DNA of 64,000 nucleotides from Nymphaea colorata (GCF_008831285.2 NC_045148.1:9863001-9927000); one strand, 5' to 3'. Counted from the first letter of the stretch, positions 1-12,151 are shown. Notes: generated by a model not told the origin, from the sequence alone. Numbers and translations: made by a program.

Positions 1-658
1 TGATTTACTTATCTTTTCTTGGAAAAAGGATTTTTTAATTTTCCCACTTTAACCTTATATGAGGGGCTCCTTTTTTGTTATTTGCACTTTTGGTTCAAAG
101 GCATTTTAGTCTTTTGCTCCTGAATTGCATTGTGTGTTCCGCTCCGCTCAATGAATCTCTTTATTAACGTTGTCTTTTATAAGCAAATTGATTTTTGTAG
201 AGGGGGAGAGTAATCAAGTCTCTCTTGAATTCAAGCTTAAATGTTACCTATGGTTGTGTTTGTTTCACCATGAATCTCAGATGAACCGGGATTTGAAATT
301 ATATGATCTCAGATTCATAGATTTCTAATCACCCTTAAATCCATGGTTTTTAATATGTAGCATAGATTTCTAATCACCCTTAAATCGTTTAAACTCAGGA
401 TCTATCAAAGGCTATCAAACAACCAAAAGCGCATATGTTTTAGCCTATAAGGTATATAATATTTACTAATCAACCTGTGGCTGTACATTCTCAGCGTGCA
501 GAGTGGTTTCATTTTACTTGCGTACGCGTGATATTGTAAAAGGGAACTCATAAAATAGTGTGCTAAGATGCACAAGCTTCTGCATTATGCAAAATGGAGA
601 AACATACAAGCATTATACAGCATGCAGCGTAGGCATCGGCTGTCGTCGCTTTATTCCA

Positions 659-682
659 GCATCAACTTTAAGAAGTTGATGC
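659..682 (-). other. 3' UTR hairpin downstream of copy 1
   Basis: A perfect 10-bp inverted repeat (GCATCAACTT and AAGTTGATGC) with a 4-nt loop lies about 35 bp past the stop codon of copy 1. The same hairpin lies behind copy 2 (6054-6077). Behind copy 5 (12152-12175) it has one mismatch. It is probably in the 3' UTR or the terminator region. Confidence 0.5.
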
Positions 683-717
683 ACTTCCCATACATACTGA
701 TGAAGTGCAGAAAGCCT

Positions 718-1322
718 TCAGTGTTGGCCTGCAGCCTGCTTTGTGAACTCTGCAAACTCTGCAGCCGAGCAGCATTTGTGGTGGCAGAAGTAATGGCAAT
801 GGTGACCAAAACCATCGGCAGTGGCTTTCTTATTTACAAACTCAGCATATTCTGCTGCCGAGCAGCACCTGTGGCCGCAGTGGTAACCGCATCCGTGTCC
901 ACCACCGCCATGACCGTGGCCGTAGCCACCACCGCCGTGGTAGTACCCTCCTCCGTGCTTGTCATCGTTGAATTGGTTCACGTCCGCATCCTTGGAACCT
1001 ACTGCAAAGGCAATTATGAATGAGAAGCACGTGAAATTCGGTTACCGAATTAGCAGAAACAGGAGCATGAAAGAGTCTCCAAGTGGAACGTCGACGTAAA
1101 ATGCTAACGCTTCTGCCGCCATTGCCATCGACTAACATCAACAAAAGCTAAAAGGAAAATGAAACTACATACAAACAGAGACCGCTCTTGAACAGGGCAT
1201 AACTAGCAAGAAAACAAGCAACTCATTTACAAAGAAAAAGAGAGAGAGATATATATGACATTTTGGTTTCATGTTCTCTGCAATTAATAACATCCCAAAT
1301 CTAAGAAAATGTACATTAAAGA

Positions 1323-1353
<31 letters not shown>

Positions 1354-1701
1354 CGCATTTAGCAGCTAAACTAAGGAAAAAGAGAGAGAAAACTGAATGT
1401 AGCGATTACCTAAAAACGCATTAAGAAACTGACGACTTGGATGAAATAAAGCTGTCGCAAACCTAGTTTTCGAGCTAAAATTAACAAGTTTTTTCTACTA
1501 GTTTACACGTTAAGCGGGTTCCCACTGTAACATTTGTGCCTTCAAAATGGGGTAGTGCCGCCACCCTGCATGGAACCTTAGAAAAGGAAAAAAGAAAAGA
1601 AAAGGAACCATGAGACCACCTTGATGCTCTCCCAGAACTTGGGAGAAGGCCAAGAGAAGGAACACAAAGAGAATAGGGAGGGAAGCAAGCTTCTGCGCCA
1701 T
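718..1701 (-). CDS. Secreted Gly/His/Cys-rich protein, copy 1 (intact)
   Basis: Two exons read on the minus strand: 1701-1620 and 1001-718, with a GT-AG intron in phase 1. They give 121 aa. Residues 1-24 form a signal peptide with a long Leu/Phe core. Residues 43-64 are Gly/His/Tyr-rich. Two copies of a CX3CX3CC-SAAE(Y/F)AEF module follow (Cys 65, 69, 73, 74 and Cys 96, 100, 104, 105). The layout resembles the plant GRP family (PF07172-like), and the Gly-His stretch resembles shepherin-type antimicrobial peptide precursors. Both are family-level inferences. The His and Cys content would also suit metal binding. The start is the ATG opening the signal peptide, about 60 bp from a TATA box. The acceptor is a CAGTAG tandem, so NAGNAG alternative splicing is possible. 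This is the first of five related copies, all on the minus strand. Confidence 0.8.
1325..1353. repeat. (AT)n microsatellite in copy 1 intron
   Basis: A pure AT run of 29 bp inside the intron of copy 1. It has a counterpart of about the same length at 6565-6592 in the copy 2 intron, so it predates the tandem duplication. Confidence 0.9.
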
Positions 1702-1763
1702 AGCTCCTTAACTAGAGAGTGCAGAGTGTAGCTTGTGATGCTAAACACACCTCACTCTTGACC

Positions 1764-1771
1764 AATTTATA
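1764..1771 (-). promoter_or_regulatory. TATA box of copy 1
   Basis: TATAAATT on the minus strand, 63 bp upstream of the copy-1 ATG. The matching spot in copy 2 reads AATAAATT. Confidence 0.55.
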
Positions 1772-3109
1772 ATGGTCAAGAAGTGGGGGGGAGCAAAAAG
1801 TGAATAATTCAACAGGGAACTGTTCTCTCTGCTTCAATTATTCAATCTTATCCAAAGCTTGTCATTTTTTGATCAATGTGGGGAGCAGCCATTGGGTGCT
1901 TCTGATATTGGTGGGGCTACCGGGGCTGCGGTAGCTTTCCATTGCTTTCACCCTTAAAGAGTGGGAAAAGAAATGGATGGAGAGGTAAGAAAATAGGGAG
2001 GGAAAAGCGAACAAAGGAGAGGGAAGAAACGTCGTTTTCTTTACCTTCCAAGCTCTTCATTTTTTTAGGGATTGAAATTTCATTAGAATTTTTTTTGTTT
2101 TTCACTTCTGTCTCTCCTCTCTTCTGCAGCCAAACACAGTTCTTAATCTCCTTTCATTTTCTTTCTTATCAATTAATCATCCAAACACAAAAAAGATCTT
2201 TCTTCTGACTATAACATTAATGGGATCAATTTATAGCAAGAAAACCAATCTCCATTAACAGTCTAGTGCAAATCCAATCCGAGAAGATTTGGTGGTAGTT
2301 TCTCTACTCAACTATAATGCTTGAGAAAGCCAGATAGGTTCAAGTCCATACTCAAATCAAAATCCAGATCTAAATCCAAGCCATTCAGAGCCGGATTTCG
2401 CCAGCAGTAGAAGTTAAAGATGCTTTTGGTCACCCTAGCGGGCGGGTGGTGGACCCTTTGCAAACTCTCTCATCCTGGAAGATAAAACCAAATTTTATGA
2501 TTTTCCAAGAAAATTATATTTTTTTATTAAAGCTGTCAAATGAGGACCTAAGGGAAACCCAATTATTTACCTTTCAAGAAAGCTTGAAATTAAATATTAG
2601 ACCCATCAAACACTTGAAGGAAAGGGATTATTGCAAGAAAAACATGATCGATGCAAATCAAAAAGCATATGATCCCCAACACACCGCCGTTGATTTGTAT
2701 ATAACTCTGTGTTTCATCTATACTTCATCAACTTTCGTTTTGAATGGATCGACCACTTTTAGCCTTAAAATTTTTTTCTCACTGGAACGGGAGTTAAGTA
2801 TCTTCAATAACGCTAAAGAAAGTGAACTAGAAAAACCAGCCTCTTTGAGTCTAACCTTGAAAATTTGACTTGAAGGTAAAAATGTTCAAGGCAGTGACCA
2901 TTTCCAAATATAATTTCGGCAAAGAAAAAATACATATGATAATGAAAGTTTATAAAGCTGGGAAACGATCTTTTTCTAAAAAATGAGAGATGATCGAGTC
3001 AGGAATATCGTAAGAGGTGGGCCGCCAATGTAATACACCATGAAAGATTGGGCCTCCAATGTAATACACCACGGCAGCTTTATTCCGATACGTCTTGGCC
3101 TCACCTGCT

Positions 3110-3262
3110 GCCTGTCAGAGGCGGAGTCAAGTGAGGGGGGTCCGCATGGACTCCACCGCAACTTCAAAATTTGAAAAAAAAAATTACTTTTAAATTTTAA
3201 AAACTTTTAATATTTCCGCATATATCAAAATTTAGTTATAAAAAAAAAAATGGTTTCACCTC
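3110..3262. repeat. AT-rich interspersed repeat, copy a
   Basis: A GC-rich start (GTCAAGTGAGGGGGGTCCGC) is followed by long A/T runs ending near GGTTTCACCTCTACC. Related blocks lie at about 8510-8660 and 10505-10705. No coding capacity; the class is unknown. Confidence 0.45.
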
Positions 3263-3645
3263 TACCTAACTTCTTACTGTTAGGTAGACGTGCACAAACG
3301 AATTAGAACAGCTAAAGGCATGAGAGTTAATTGAGTTGAAAGAGTAATTAAGTTTCAACACTTGGCACATGGAAGTTTCCCGAAATTTTGGAGCCGACTA
3401 CATTTTATGGTTGTTAAAAGATCGTTTGTCTCAAAAATTTATGAAATATTATGATACAGTATAGTATTTTATGAGTGTAATTGGATTTTTGGAGTAGATG
3501 AATAAAACAGTATATTATTGTAGCTAAAAATCACGAAAATAAAAAGGAGGAAAAAGTTGAAAGGACGAAAGTGCATCTGCCATGATAAAATGAAAGCACG
3601 TGAACGCCCTCTCCATTGCATTGAGTTCATCTTGTTCTGCTCATG

Positions 3646-4995
3646 TTACCAAGTGATCTCAAGATTCACTTCACATGAAATCGAGAACAATGCGGATGTT
3701 GGGGGGAATGGTCCATGTCGTCCGTTTCTACCACCTTGCCCGTATCCACTGGGGCCGTAGCCATACCCACCTCTGTGTTTTTCACCATCGAATTGGTTCA
3801 CGTCCGCAACTTTGGGACCTACTCGCAAAGGAAGAGATGATTGAGGCATGTGAAGAAACCCAGTTACAAAATTTTCAGAACAGGAAGATCTGCAAAAGAG
3901 TGCTTGAGGAAGAAAAAGGAAAACTAGAAACACCCACCGCCATTAATCGTGGAACAAGAAAGAAAAGAAACAACTCATCTATTTTGACATAATCTTCTTT
4001 TTTTGTATCCATGGTCTGGCCAGTAGAGCCGGTTGAACAGGATGAGAATTTCATCCTCCTGCTCGGCCCACCCTTCTCTTATCTCCTATGGAGTTTGGTA
4101 CTATCTTTTTTTCTGTATCTGCTACAATTCGTGCAACTCAAGATGGTGAGGGAGAACGGAAAAAGGTGAAACGAAGGAGAGAGGCAAAAGTGGTGAGAAC
4201 GAGCGATTTTCTTCTAAATTGGTTAAGTCTCTTGTACAAGGAATATATATGAACTTTACATAGCATAGAAGCATGCATCGTTAACTTCAACGTCTAAGAA
4301 AGCAACTTCGAAACCTTTTTACTAAAGCAATCAACTTGCCCTTCTTTAGGAAGGACTTAATCTGGAATCTGAAACCTTCCTCTACCACCACCAAAACTGC
4401 AACGCTCCAATGTTCTAAAATGCAATGTTTAATTTTAACAGTATCCATAGTTCGGCCACAAGAGCCAGGTGAGCAGGACTTCATCCTAATGTCCGGTCAC
4501 TGTTCCCCATCCCCTATAGAGTGTATATAAATAGTTTTGATTTCATGTTCTTTGCAATTAATGACATCTCAAATATTTCAAGGAAGAGGTCGGACTTTGA
4601 TAATAGAAATGTATATAAGTAAAACAGCACTCGAACGTAGAAGCATTTGAGAACATTATGACTTCCATAGAACGACTGCTTTTAGCAGCTAAACTAAAAG
4701 AGAGAGAGAGAGAGAGACTAAGCGCAGCGACTACCCACAAATTACATATACTGACCATTTGGATGACACGAAACAGTCAGAAGCCTGGTTTTAATGCTAA
4801 AACAAGTTTGTTCAACTAGCTCACACGTTAAAAGCAGGGCTACTGTGGTTCCTATGTCATCAAGATGGTCGTTTTGTTGCTGCCATGGAACTTAAAAAAG
4901 TAAAGGAAATAACATTTCAAAATCAGAACTCCACCTTGATCGTCTCCTAGAACTGCAGAGAAGGCCAAGAGAAGAAGCACAAGGAGAACAGACAA
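3646..4995 (-). pseudogene. Broken copy 3 of the Gly/His/Cys-rich gene
   Basis: An exon 2 relative ends at 3646 and begins near 3816 with the family start VADVNQF. It continues Gly/Tyr-rich but lacks both CX3CX3CC modules and runs on into unrelated sequence before a stop. A signal-peptide exon lies at about 4936-5005 (Leu-rich core LLLLAF, then a GT donor), but the position of the family ATG has mutated and no in-frame ATG precedes it before a stop. Loss of the start codon and the Cys modules argues for a pseudogene. A shortened Gly-rich peptide cannot be excluded if another start is used. Confidence 0.6.
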
Positions 4996-6053
4996 TACTC
5001 GAAGCTGGTTATGTAGACTGTGGTTGGCACGAAGTTTTGTGCACCAACACTGTTAGTGACAAATTGAAAAGAAACCTTTCCTAAAAACAAAAGAGGAATT
5101 CGAAAAAAAAAAGTAAAAAGAGACTTTAAAAGGGCATTTCTTTTTCAACAATTTCAAAAATGTTCCCTTCACACGCAACTCTGTCTAATTTATAATTGTT
5201 ATGATGACGTTCTATTCTCCAATCTTATTCAAAGTCTGTCTGACCCATTTGTTGAACGGCCATTTCCTTTTAACATCATTTGTTAAAAAATACAATTTTT
5301 TATATGAAGCGTCTAAAATGTACCAACCAGCAACCCCCTTCTTTTTTTCTTCTGTATTGATGCATGAAGATCGATCTTATCCGCAAGAAACACTGTTCTT
5401 TGCCTCTTATGGGTATTTCTCTTTCTTCTTATAAATAATTTGCTTATCTTTTCATAGAAAACGGTTTTTTCAATTTTCCCACTTTAGCCTTATATGAGGG
5501 GCTCCTTTTTTGTTATTTGCACTTTTGGTTCAAAGGCATTTTAGTCTTCTGCTCCATCATTGCCTTGTGTGTTCGGCACTGCTCAATGAATCTCTTTATT
5601 AACATTGTCTTTCATAAGCAAATTGATTTTCTGTAGAGAGCCAGAGTAGTGAAGTAGATGCACGGGAATTTGAGATTCTATGATCTCAAATTCATAGATT
5701 TAAGATAAGATCACCACTCCATCCGACCTTAAACCCATGGTTTTTAATATGTAGCATGGATTTTCAATTATTCTATTGGGCTCTTCAATTTGTTTAAACA
5801 CGGGATCTCTCAAAGGCTATCAAACGTTCAGTAACCAAAAGCGCATATTTTTTGCCTATTAGGTATATAATATTTACTAATCAACCTGGCGTGCAGAGTT
5901 GTTTCATTTTACTTGCATACGCGTGATATTGTAAAAGGGAACTCATAAAATAATGTGCTAAGATGCACAAGCTTCTGCATTATGCAAAATGGAGAAACAT
6001 ACAAGCATTATACAGCATGCAGCGTAGGCATCGGCTGTCGTCGCTTTATTCCA

Positions 6054-6077
6054 GCATCAACTTTAAGAAGTTGATGC
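6054..6077 (-). other. 3' UTR hairpin downstream of copy 2
   Basis: Identical to the hairpin behind copy 1: 10-bp perfect stem and 4-nt loop. Confidence 0.5.
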
Positions 6078-6112
6078 ACTTCCCATACATACTGATGAAG
6101 TACAGAAAGCCT

Positions 6113-6941
6113 TCAGTGTTGGCCTGCAGCCTGCTTTGTGAACTCTGCAAACTCTGCAGCCGAGCAGCATTTGTGGTGGCAGAAGTAATGGCAATGGTGA
6201 CCAAAACCATCGGCAGTGGCTTTCTTATTTACAAACTCAGCATATTCTGCTGCCGAGCAGCACCCGTGGCCGCAGGGGTGACATCCGCCATGGTGCTTGT
6301 CATCGTTGAATTGGTTCACGTCCGCTTCCTTGGAACCTACCGCAAAGGCAATGATGAATGAGAAGCGCGTTGAAATTCTGTTACCGAATTAGCAGAAACA
6401 GGAGCATGAAAGAGTCTCCAAGTTGAACGTCGAGGTTAAATGCTAACGCTTCTGCCGCCATGGGAAAAGGAAACTAGAAACAGAGACCGCACTTGATAAT
6501 ATTTTGGTTTCATGTTCTCTGCAATTAATAACATCCCAAATCTAAGAAAATGTACATTAAAGAGAATATATATATATATATATATATATATAAACGCATC
6601 TAGCAGCTAAACTAAGGAAAAACAGAGAGAAAACTGAGCGAAGCGATTACCTAAAAACGCATTAAGAAACTGACGATTTGGATGGAATAAAGCTGTCGCA
6701 AACCTAGTTTTCGAGCTAAAATTAACAAGTTTTTTCTACTAGTTTACACGTTAAGCGGGTTCCTAGTGTAACATTTGTGCCTTCAAAATGGGGTAGTGCC
6801 GCCACCATGCATGGAACTTAGAAAGGGAAAAAAGAAAAGAAAAGGAACCAAGAGACCACCTTGATGCTCTCCCAGAACTGGGGAGAAGGCCAAGAGAAGG
6901 AGAACAAAGAGAATAGAGAGGGAAGCAAGCTTGTGCGCCAT
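6113..6941 (-). CDS. Secreted Gly/His/Cys-rich protein, copy 2 (intact, altered acceptor)
   Basis: Exons 6941-6860 and 6336-6113 on the minus strand give 101 aa. The signal peptide is close to that of copy 1, with Gln3 changed to His. The Gly/His stretch is much shorter than in copy 1, while both CX3CX3CC-SAAE modules remain (the first as CHPCGHGCC). The copy-1 acceptor CAG is CGG here. The next TAG, 3 nt downstream, keeps the frame and drops one Val. The TATA-box position reads AATAAATT, so promoter strength may differ. The reading frame is intact, so this is called a gene and not a pseudogene. Expression is unknown. Confidence 0.7.
6565..6592. repeat. (AT)n microsatellite in copy 2 intron
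   Basis: Counterpart of the AT run at 1325-1353. Confidence 0.85.
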
Positions 6942-8509
6942 AGCTCCTTAACTAGAGAGTGTAGCTTGTGATGCTAAACGCACCTCCCACTTGACCAATT
7001 TATTATGTTCAAGAATCAATTATTCAATCTTATCCAAAGCTTGTCCTTTTTTTATCAATGTGGAGAGCAGCCATTGGGTGCTTCTGATATTGTTGGGGCT
7101 ACCGGGGCTGCTGTAGCTCTCCATTGCTTTCACCCTTAAAGAGAAGGAAAAGAAATGGATGGAGAGGAAAAAAGAGAGGAAAGGTATGGAAATGGGGGGA
7201 GAAAAGAGCAAGAATGAGAGAGAACAAACGTCCTTTTCTTTCCCTTCCAATCTCTTTAGCGATTGAAATTACATTAAAAATTTTTTTTTTCTTTTTTCTT
7301 TTTTTTCACTCAAACAAGTTCTTAGCTCTCCTTTCATCTTCTTTCTCATCACTTAGTCATCTAAACACCAGAAAGGCCTTTCTTTTCATTCCTTTTTTCT
7401 CTCTCTCTCCTTCCATCCAAACAAGATGTAAATTGAATGTAGCAATAATCTGATTAATTTATAAAATTTAGCAAGAAAACCAATCTCCATTAACATTTTA
7501 GTGCATATCGAATCCGAGAAGATTTGGTGGTAGTTTCTCTACTCAACTATAATGTTTCAGAAAGCCAGATACGTTAAAGTCCATACTCAAAATCTAAATC
7601 CAGATCTGAATCCAAGCCATTCGGAGCCGGACGAAGTTAGAGATGCTTGTGGTCACCCTAGCGGGTGGGTGGTGGACCCTTTGCAAACTCTCTCATCCTG
7701 GAAGAACGTGGCCCCTTTTGATAGGAAAGATGGTATGAATATGTGGATGCAGTTGCCGACATATCCAGATTCAAGTGCATTCATCATTCATAATTTTTCA
7801 TTTTCTTCCTTGTTTTGTTCCTAATTTTGAAGATAAAAACCCAAATTTTATGATTTACCAATTAAAATTATATTTTTTTATTAAAACTGTCAAATGTGGA
7901 CCTAAGGTAAACTCAGTTATTTATTTTATCTTTCAGAAAGCTTGAAATTAAGTATTAGAGACCCATCAAACACTTGAAGGAAAGGGATCAATGTAAGAAA
8001 AACATGATCGATGCAAATCAAAAAGCATGTGCTCCCCAACACACCGCCGTTGATTTGGAAATAACTCTGTGTTTCATCTATACTTCATCAACCTTTGTTT
8101 TGATTGGATCGACCACTTTTAGCCTTGAAATTTTCCTCACTGGAACGAGAGTTAAGTATATCGTCAATAACGCTAACGAAAATTGAACTAGAAAAACCAG
8201 CCTCTTTGAGTCTAACCTTGAAAATTTGACTTAAAGGTAAAAATGTTCATGGCAGTGCCCATTTCTAAATATAATTTCAGCAAAGAAAAAATACATACGA
8301 TAATGGAAGTTTATGGATCTGGAAAACGAACTTTTTCTCAAAAATGATAGAGGATCGAATCAGGAATATCCTAAAAGGCGGCCTCCATTGTAATACACCA
8401 CGAATGTTTGGGTCTCTGTGGAGATTCTTTGGATGAGCCCCTGCACACCTGGTGCAAATAGCAATGGGCAGTGAAACGTACACAGCAGCTTTATACCCAT
8501 AGGTGGCCA

Positions 8510-8665
8510 TAACACCACTTCAAATTTTTTTTAAAAAAATTATATTTAATTTTTAAAAAATTTTATTTATTTCATATAAAAATTTTGAAAAATAATATTT
8601 CGACCCTGTATCAAAATTTAAAAAATTTAATTCAAGCCCAAAAAATTCTGGCTCTACCCTTTTTT
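8510..8665. repeat. AT-rich interspersed repeat, copy b
   Basis: The unit B counterpart of the block at 3110-3262, with the same order of AAATTTT runs and an end reading CTGGCTCTACCC. Confidence 0.45.
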
Positions 8666-9129
8666 TTCACCCACTCATCTCTGAGCTTCTGAGCTTCTTA
8701 CTGTTAGACGCACATAATTCCTATACGAATTAGAATAGCAAAAGGCATGGGAGTTAATTGAGTTGAAAGAATAATTAAGTTTCAACACTTGGCATATCCA
8801 AGTTTCTCGAAATTTTGGAGCAGACTACGTTTTATGGTTGTTAAAAGGTCGTTTGGGAGGAAATAGTTACGGTTTTAAGCATTTGTCTCAAAATTTTATG
8901 ACACATTGGTATTTTATGAATCTACTTGGATTTTTGGAGTAGATGAATAAAACAGCATATCATTGCTCTCGTTGAAAGACCAGCTAAAATCACCAAAATG
9001 GAAGGGAGGAAAAAATTCAAAGGACGAAAGTGCCTCTGACCTGATAAAATGAAAGCACGTGAACGTCCTCCCCATTGCATTGTGTTGATCTTATTCTGTT
9101 CATGTTACCAAGTGATTATCAAGATTCAC

Positions 9130-9262
9130 ATCACATGAAATCGAGAACAATGCCGATGTGGGGGGAATGGTCCGCATCTACCACCTTGCCCGTATCCACC
9201 GGGGCCGCAGCCCCACCTCTGTGTTTCTCACCATTGAATTGGTTCACGTCCGCAACTCTTAA
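9130..9262 (-). pseudogene. Broken copy 4 of the Gly/His/Cys-rich gene
   Basis: On the minus strand the sequence still reads VADVNQFNGEKHRGG and then shifts frame relative to copy 3 within the Gly-rich part. The splice acceptor has been lost (AAGAGTTGCGG in place of a CAG/TAG acceptor). The matching exon 1 has been removed by the deletion in unit B, so this is a dead fragment and the unit B counterpart of copy 3. Confidence 0.65.
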
Positions 9263-9699
9263 AGGAATAAATGATTGAGGCATGTGAAGAAACCCTGTTA
9301 CTAAATTTTCAGAACAGGAAGATCTGCAAAAGAGTGCTTAAAGAAGAAAAAGTAAAGCTAGAAACACCCACCGCCATGGTCTGGCCAGTAGAGCCGGTTG
9401 AATAGGATGAATATTTCATCCTCCTTCTCGGCCCACCCTTGTCTTATCTCCTATGGAGTTTGGTATTATCTTTTTTCTGTATCTGCTACAATTCGTGCAA
9501 CTCAAAGATGTTGCATGCACCGAGCGCGGCGCACACGCAACTCTGTCCAATTTATAATTGTTATGACGACGTTCTACTATTCAAACTTATCCAAAGTCTG
9601 TCATGTTGTGACCCAAATGTTGAATTGCCATTGGCTGCTCGAGATATTGTTGTGGGCTGAATGCTATTTGCTAGTTTTTACACTTTTCTTGACCCAGGA

Positions 9700-11860
9700 A
9701 TAAGAATCTGGATTCTTTTCAAATTAGCGACCCTAAATCTACTCTGTTAATATCGCAGTAGTTTATTGCAAAAAAAAAAACAACCTCCATTAAGTACTGT
9801 CCCGCCCCGTAGATTCGATCTAATAATTGGTGATAGTTTGTCAGCTTAACCACAACCAAAGCTAATAAACCCTTGATCCAAATCCAAATCTAAATACAAA
9901 TGGCTGGACACAGTACCGATGTTGTCATTGATAATTTGGCAATGCACTAAAAAATTGAAAAATTTGTAGTTGCCTAGTGCTTTTTTTTTTTTTAATTCGG
10001 ATTTAGCTTGGCCCTACCCGGATAAGTTCGTTGAACTGTTTTACCCACCCCTAAAAAAAATCCTCGCTCCACCCCTAGCTGTCGATCATCTAGAAGTTAG
10101 TAGCTGCTCATGGCCACCCTGGCATCACGGGCAGAGCCTTTGAAGCTGTGACTGTTAGAAACGATGTCATCACTCTCACTCTCTCACTTATGACACCAAC
10201 AGAAGAAGAAACAGAAGGAAGAAGAAGAGGACAAACAAGAAGACACAAGAATTTTACATTGTTTGAAGACAAAGTTATCCTAAGTCCACTGTTGCATATA
10301 GTTTACACTATTACAAAAAAAATAGAAAAATACAAGAAACAGATCTCTCTTAAACATAGGAATTAGGGCAAACTCACGAAATGCAAAAGTACATAATATT
10401 AGGGAAGCTTATTAAGTCTAGATCAAGACTCGCACTCTAACAACAACGAGTCTTCGCACTACTCTCACCCTTGAAGGTGAATAGGTGGATGATGTCTTAT
10501 GTAGTCAAGGGCAAAGTCAAGAAGGAGCTCGCATGGGCCTTGACCCCACCTCAAAAAAATTTAAAAAAAAAATTACATGTAAATTTTAGAAAATTTTACT
10601 TGTCTTATATAATAAAATTTTGAAAATGATATTTGGCCCGTGTCAAAATTTAAAAACTTTAATTTAACCCCTCTAATGAAAAGGTTTTGATTTTGCTCCT
10701 GCATGTAGTCATAGCACACTTGTTGGCATTTTTAAACTCAATGCATTTTTGGGTGCATGGAAAAGACTTAAGCCCACCGCTCAAGCGATAACCAAAGGCC
10801 CCCTCCTTCCTCTTGCTTTAGGACATACTCAAATGCATCCATGGCTAGCTCTGCCTATTTTGCACACATAAGTGCAAGCGATAGCAATATTTTTAGTATG
10901 TAAGAAAGGGTAAATTACTGTCTTTGCATAAAATAATTAAGCAGTAGGCAGCAGTCAATCCATGGTTCAAATCTTAAATGTGTCTGCTATCTCTTTGTGC
11001 TAAGAGGTGCCTACTAGATCTTTGTGAAAATGACATGGGACAACATCAGAACTGCCCGCTAGGGCTACGATTAAAAGGATGGAAAATGAATTTGGAATTT
11101 TATATGTTAAGCAAGCAAAGAAGTCTCCTTAACTCATGGTAGTTGTCATGTTTTGGTGTTTTACTTCTCTACACTACAAATACAAGCACAACACGCACGC
11201 GAGTCCAGTGGTGTACCATCCACCCATGACCTAAAAGCAACCTTCAATCCTAGATTGTGACATTGGTAAAGTAAAATCTGGTTGGCTTTTATAATTGCCG
11301 GGAAAGTGGTTTTGGAAGTCCTTCCTAAGGCCGCCTCTCCAAATTGCCTCCACCTCTCCAATCACTTGAAGCAATTATTAGATGAAGTCGTAAACCACTA
11401 ATTAAGCCATTCAATTGGCCGGTTCAACGATCTAAAATAGTATTTCACCTAGAATTATGACACTTCATAGTATACTGTTTAACACTTCGTAGTATTTCAC
11501 CTAGAAAAAATGGAAAAGTACTCATTGCATTGAGAAAAAGTGAATGGAGAAAAATGAAAATATAATGAAATGTTTGTGTAAAATTTAACAAAAAAAAAAA
11601 TAATGAGTCAAAGTCAAGTTTAGTTCAGTCGAGTCCAACCAACTCGAACTTGGCTTGCTAATATACTCTAGCTTATATTTAAGCTTGAGATCGTATAAAA
11701 AAACGAGTCCAGCTAAGTAGGGTTTACTCAAGCGATTTCCAGTGGAGCCCGAGTTGGCTAGACACCGCTACTTGCATTTTCTGTTTAAGCCTTTTGTCAA
11801 GCAACCTTTTAAATTTTCATACACTCTTGTCTTTCTATAATGTCTCCTTTCTACTATTTC
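9700..11860. other. Intergenic, repeat-rich, no gene seen
   Basis: No ORF here has family features or a splice model. The stretch contains the AT-rich repeat at 10505-10705 and, at about 11600-11765, a GAGTCCA/CTCGAGC-type block typical of short plant DNA-transposon remnants. Confidence 0.5.
10505..10705. repeat. AT-rich interspersed repeat, copy c
   Basis: Third copy outside the tandem units. It starts GTCAAGAAGGAGCTCGCATG, passes through A/T runs and ends at a TTTTGCTCCTG stretch. It shows that the block is a dispersed repeat and not only a by-product of the tandem duplication. Confidence 0.45.
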
Positions 11861-12151
11861 GATCTTTATGGTTAAGGGGCATTTTAGTCTTTTTCTTCCC
11901 TGGACATTTTGATCTTTTGCTTTCAGCATTGACGTCAATGCAGGGGCCTCCCTCACGCCTCTCTACGAGCAAATTGATCTTATAGCGAAAGCGTAGTGTC
12001 TTCGGAGTTGAAGCCTGAACAATATCTTGAACTCGACGATAGCCAAGGTGCACAAATTTTGCCACATGATATATAATATGTAGGCTAAGTTTTGCAATAT
12101 TCTTTAGCAAGCAGAAAGAAACAAGCATGAAACATGCAAGGTTTTGTTTCA

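Larger units (their letters stand above)
1..5434. repeat. Tandem unit A of the Gly/His/Cys-rich cluster
   Basis: Unit A carries copy 1 and broken copy 3 and is repeated, with indels, at about 5435-9660. Anchors include the block starting CTTATCTTTTC near position 9 and near 5442. The copy 1 and copy 2 exon 2 regions lie 5395 bp apart and the exon 1 regions 5240 bp apart. The left edge lies outside the window. The stretch 1950-3600 between the two genes of the unit has no convincing gene, only AT-rich DNA matching 7140-9040. Confidence 0.75.
5435..9660. repeat. Tandem unit B of the Gly/His/Cys-rich cluster
   Basis: This is the second copy of unit A. It is shorter, mainly because about 1.1 kb matching 4130-5180 (the exon 1 region of broken copy 3) is missing near 9505. 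The rest stays aligned, including the AT-rich stretch 7140-9040, which holds no convincing gene. The right junction near 9660 is approximate. Confidence 0.7.

Noticed and set aside
568-1023. 151-codon plus-strand frame over copy 1 (and its twin at 5963-6361)
   Set aside because: It is the antisense of exon 2 and 3' flank of the Gly/His/Cys-rich genes, has no splice or family support, and is kept only because the opposite strand is conserved.
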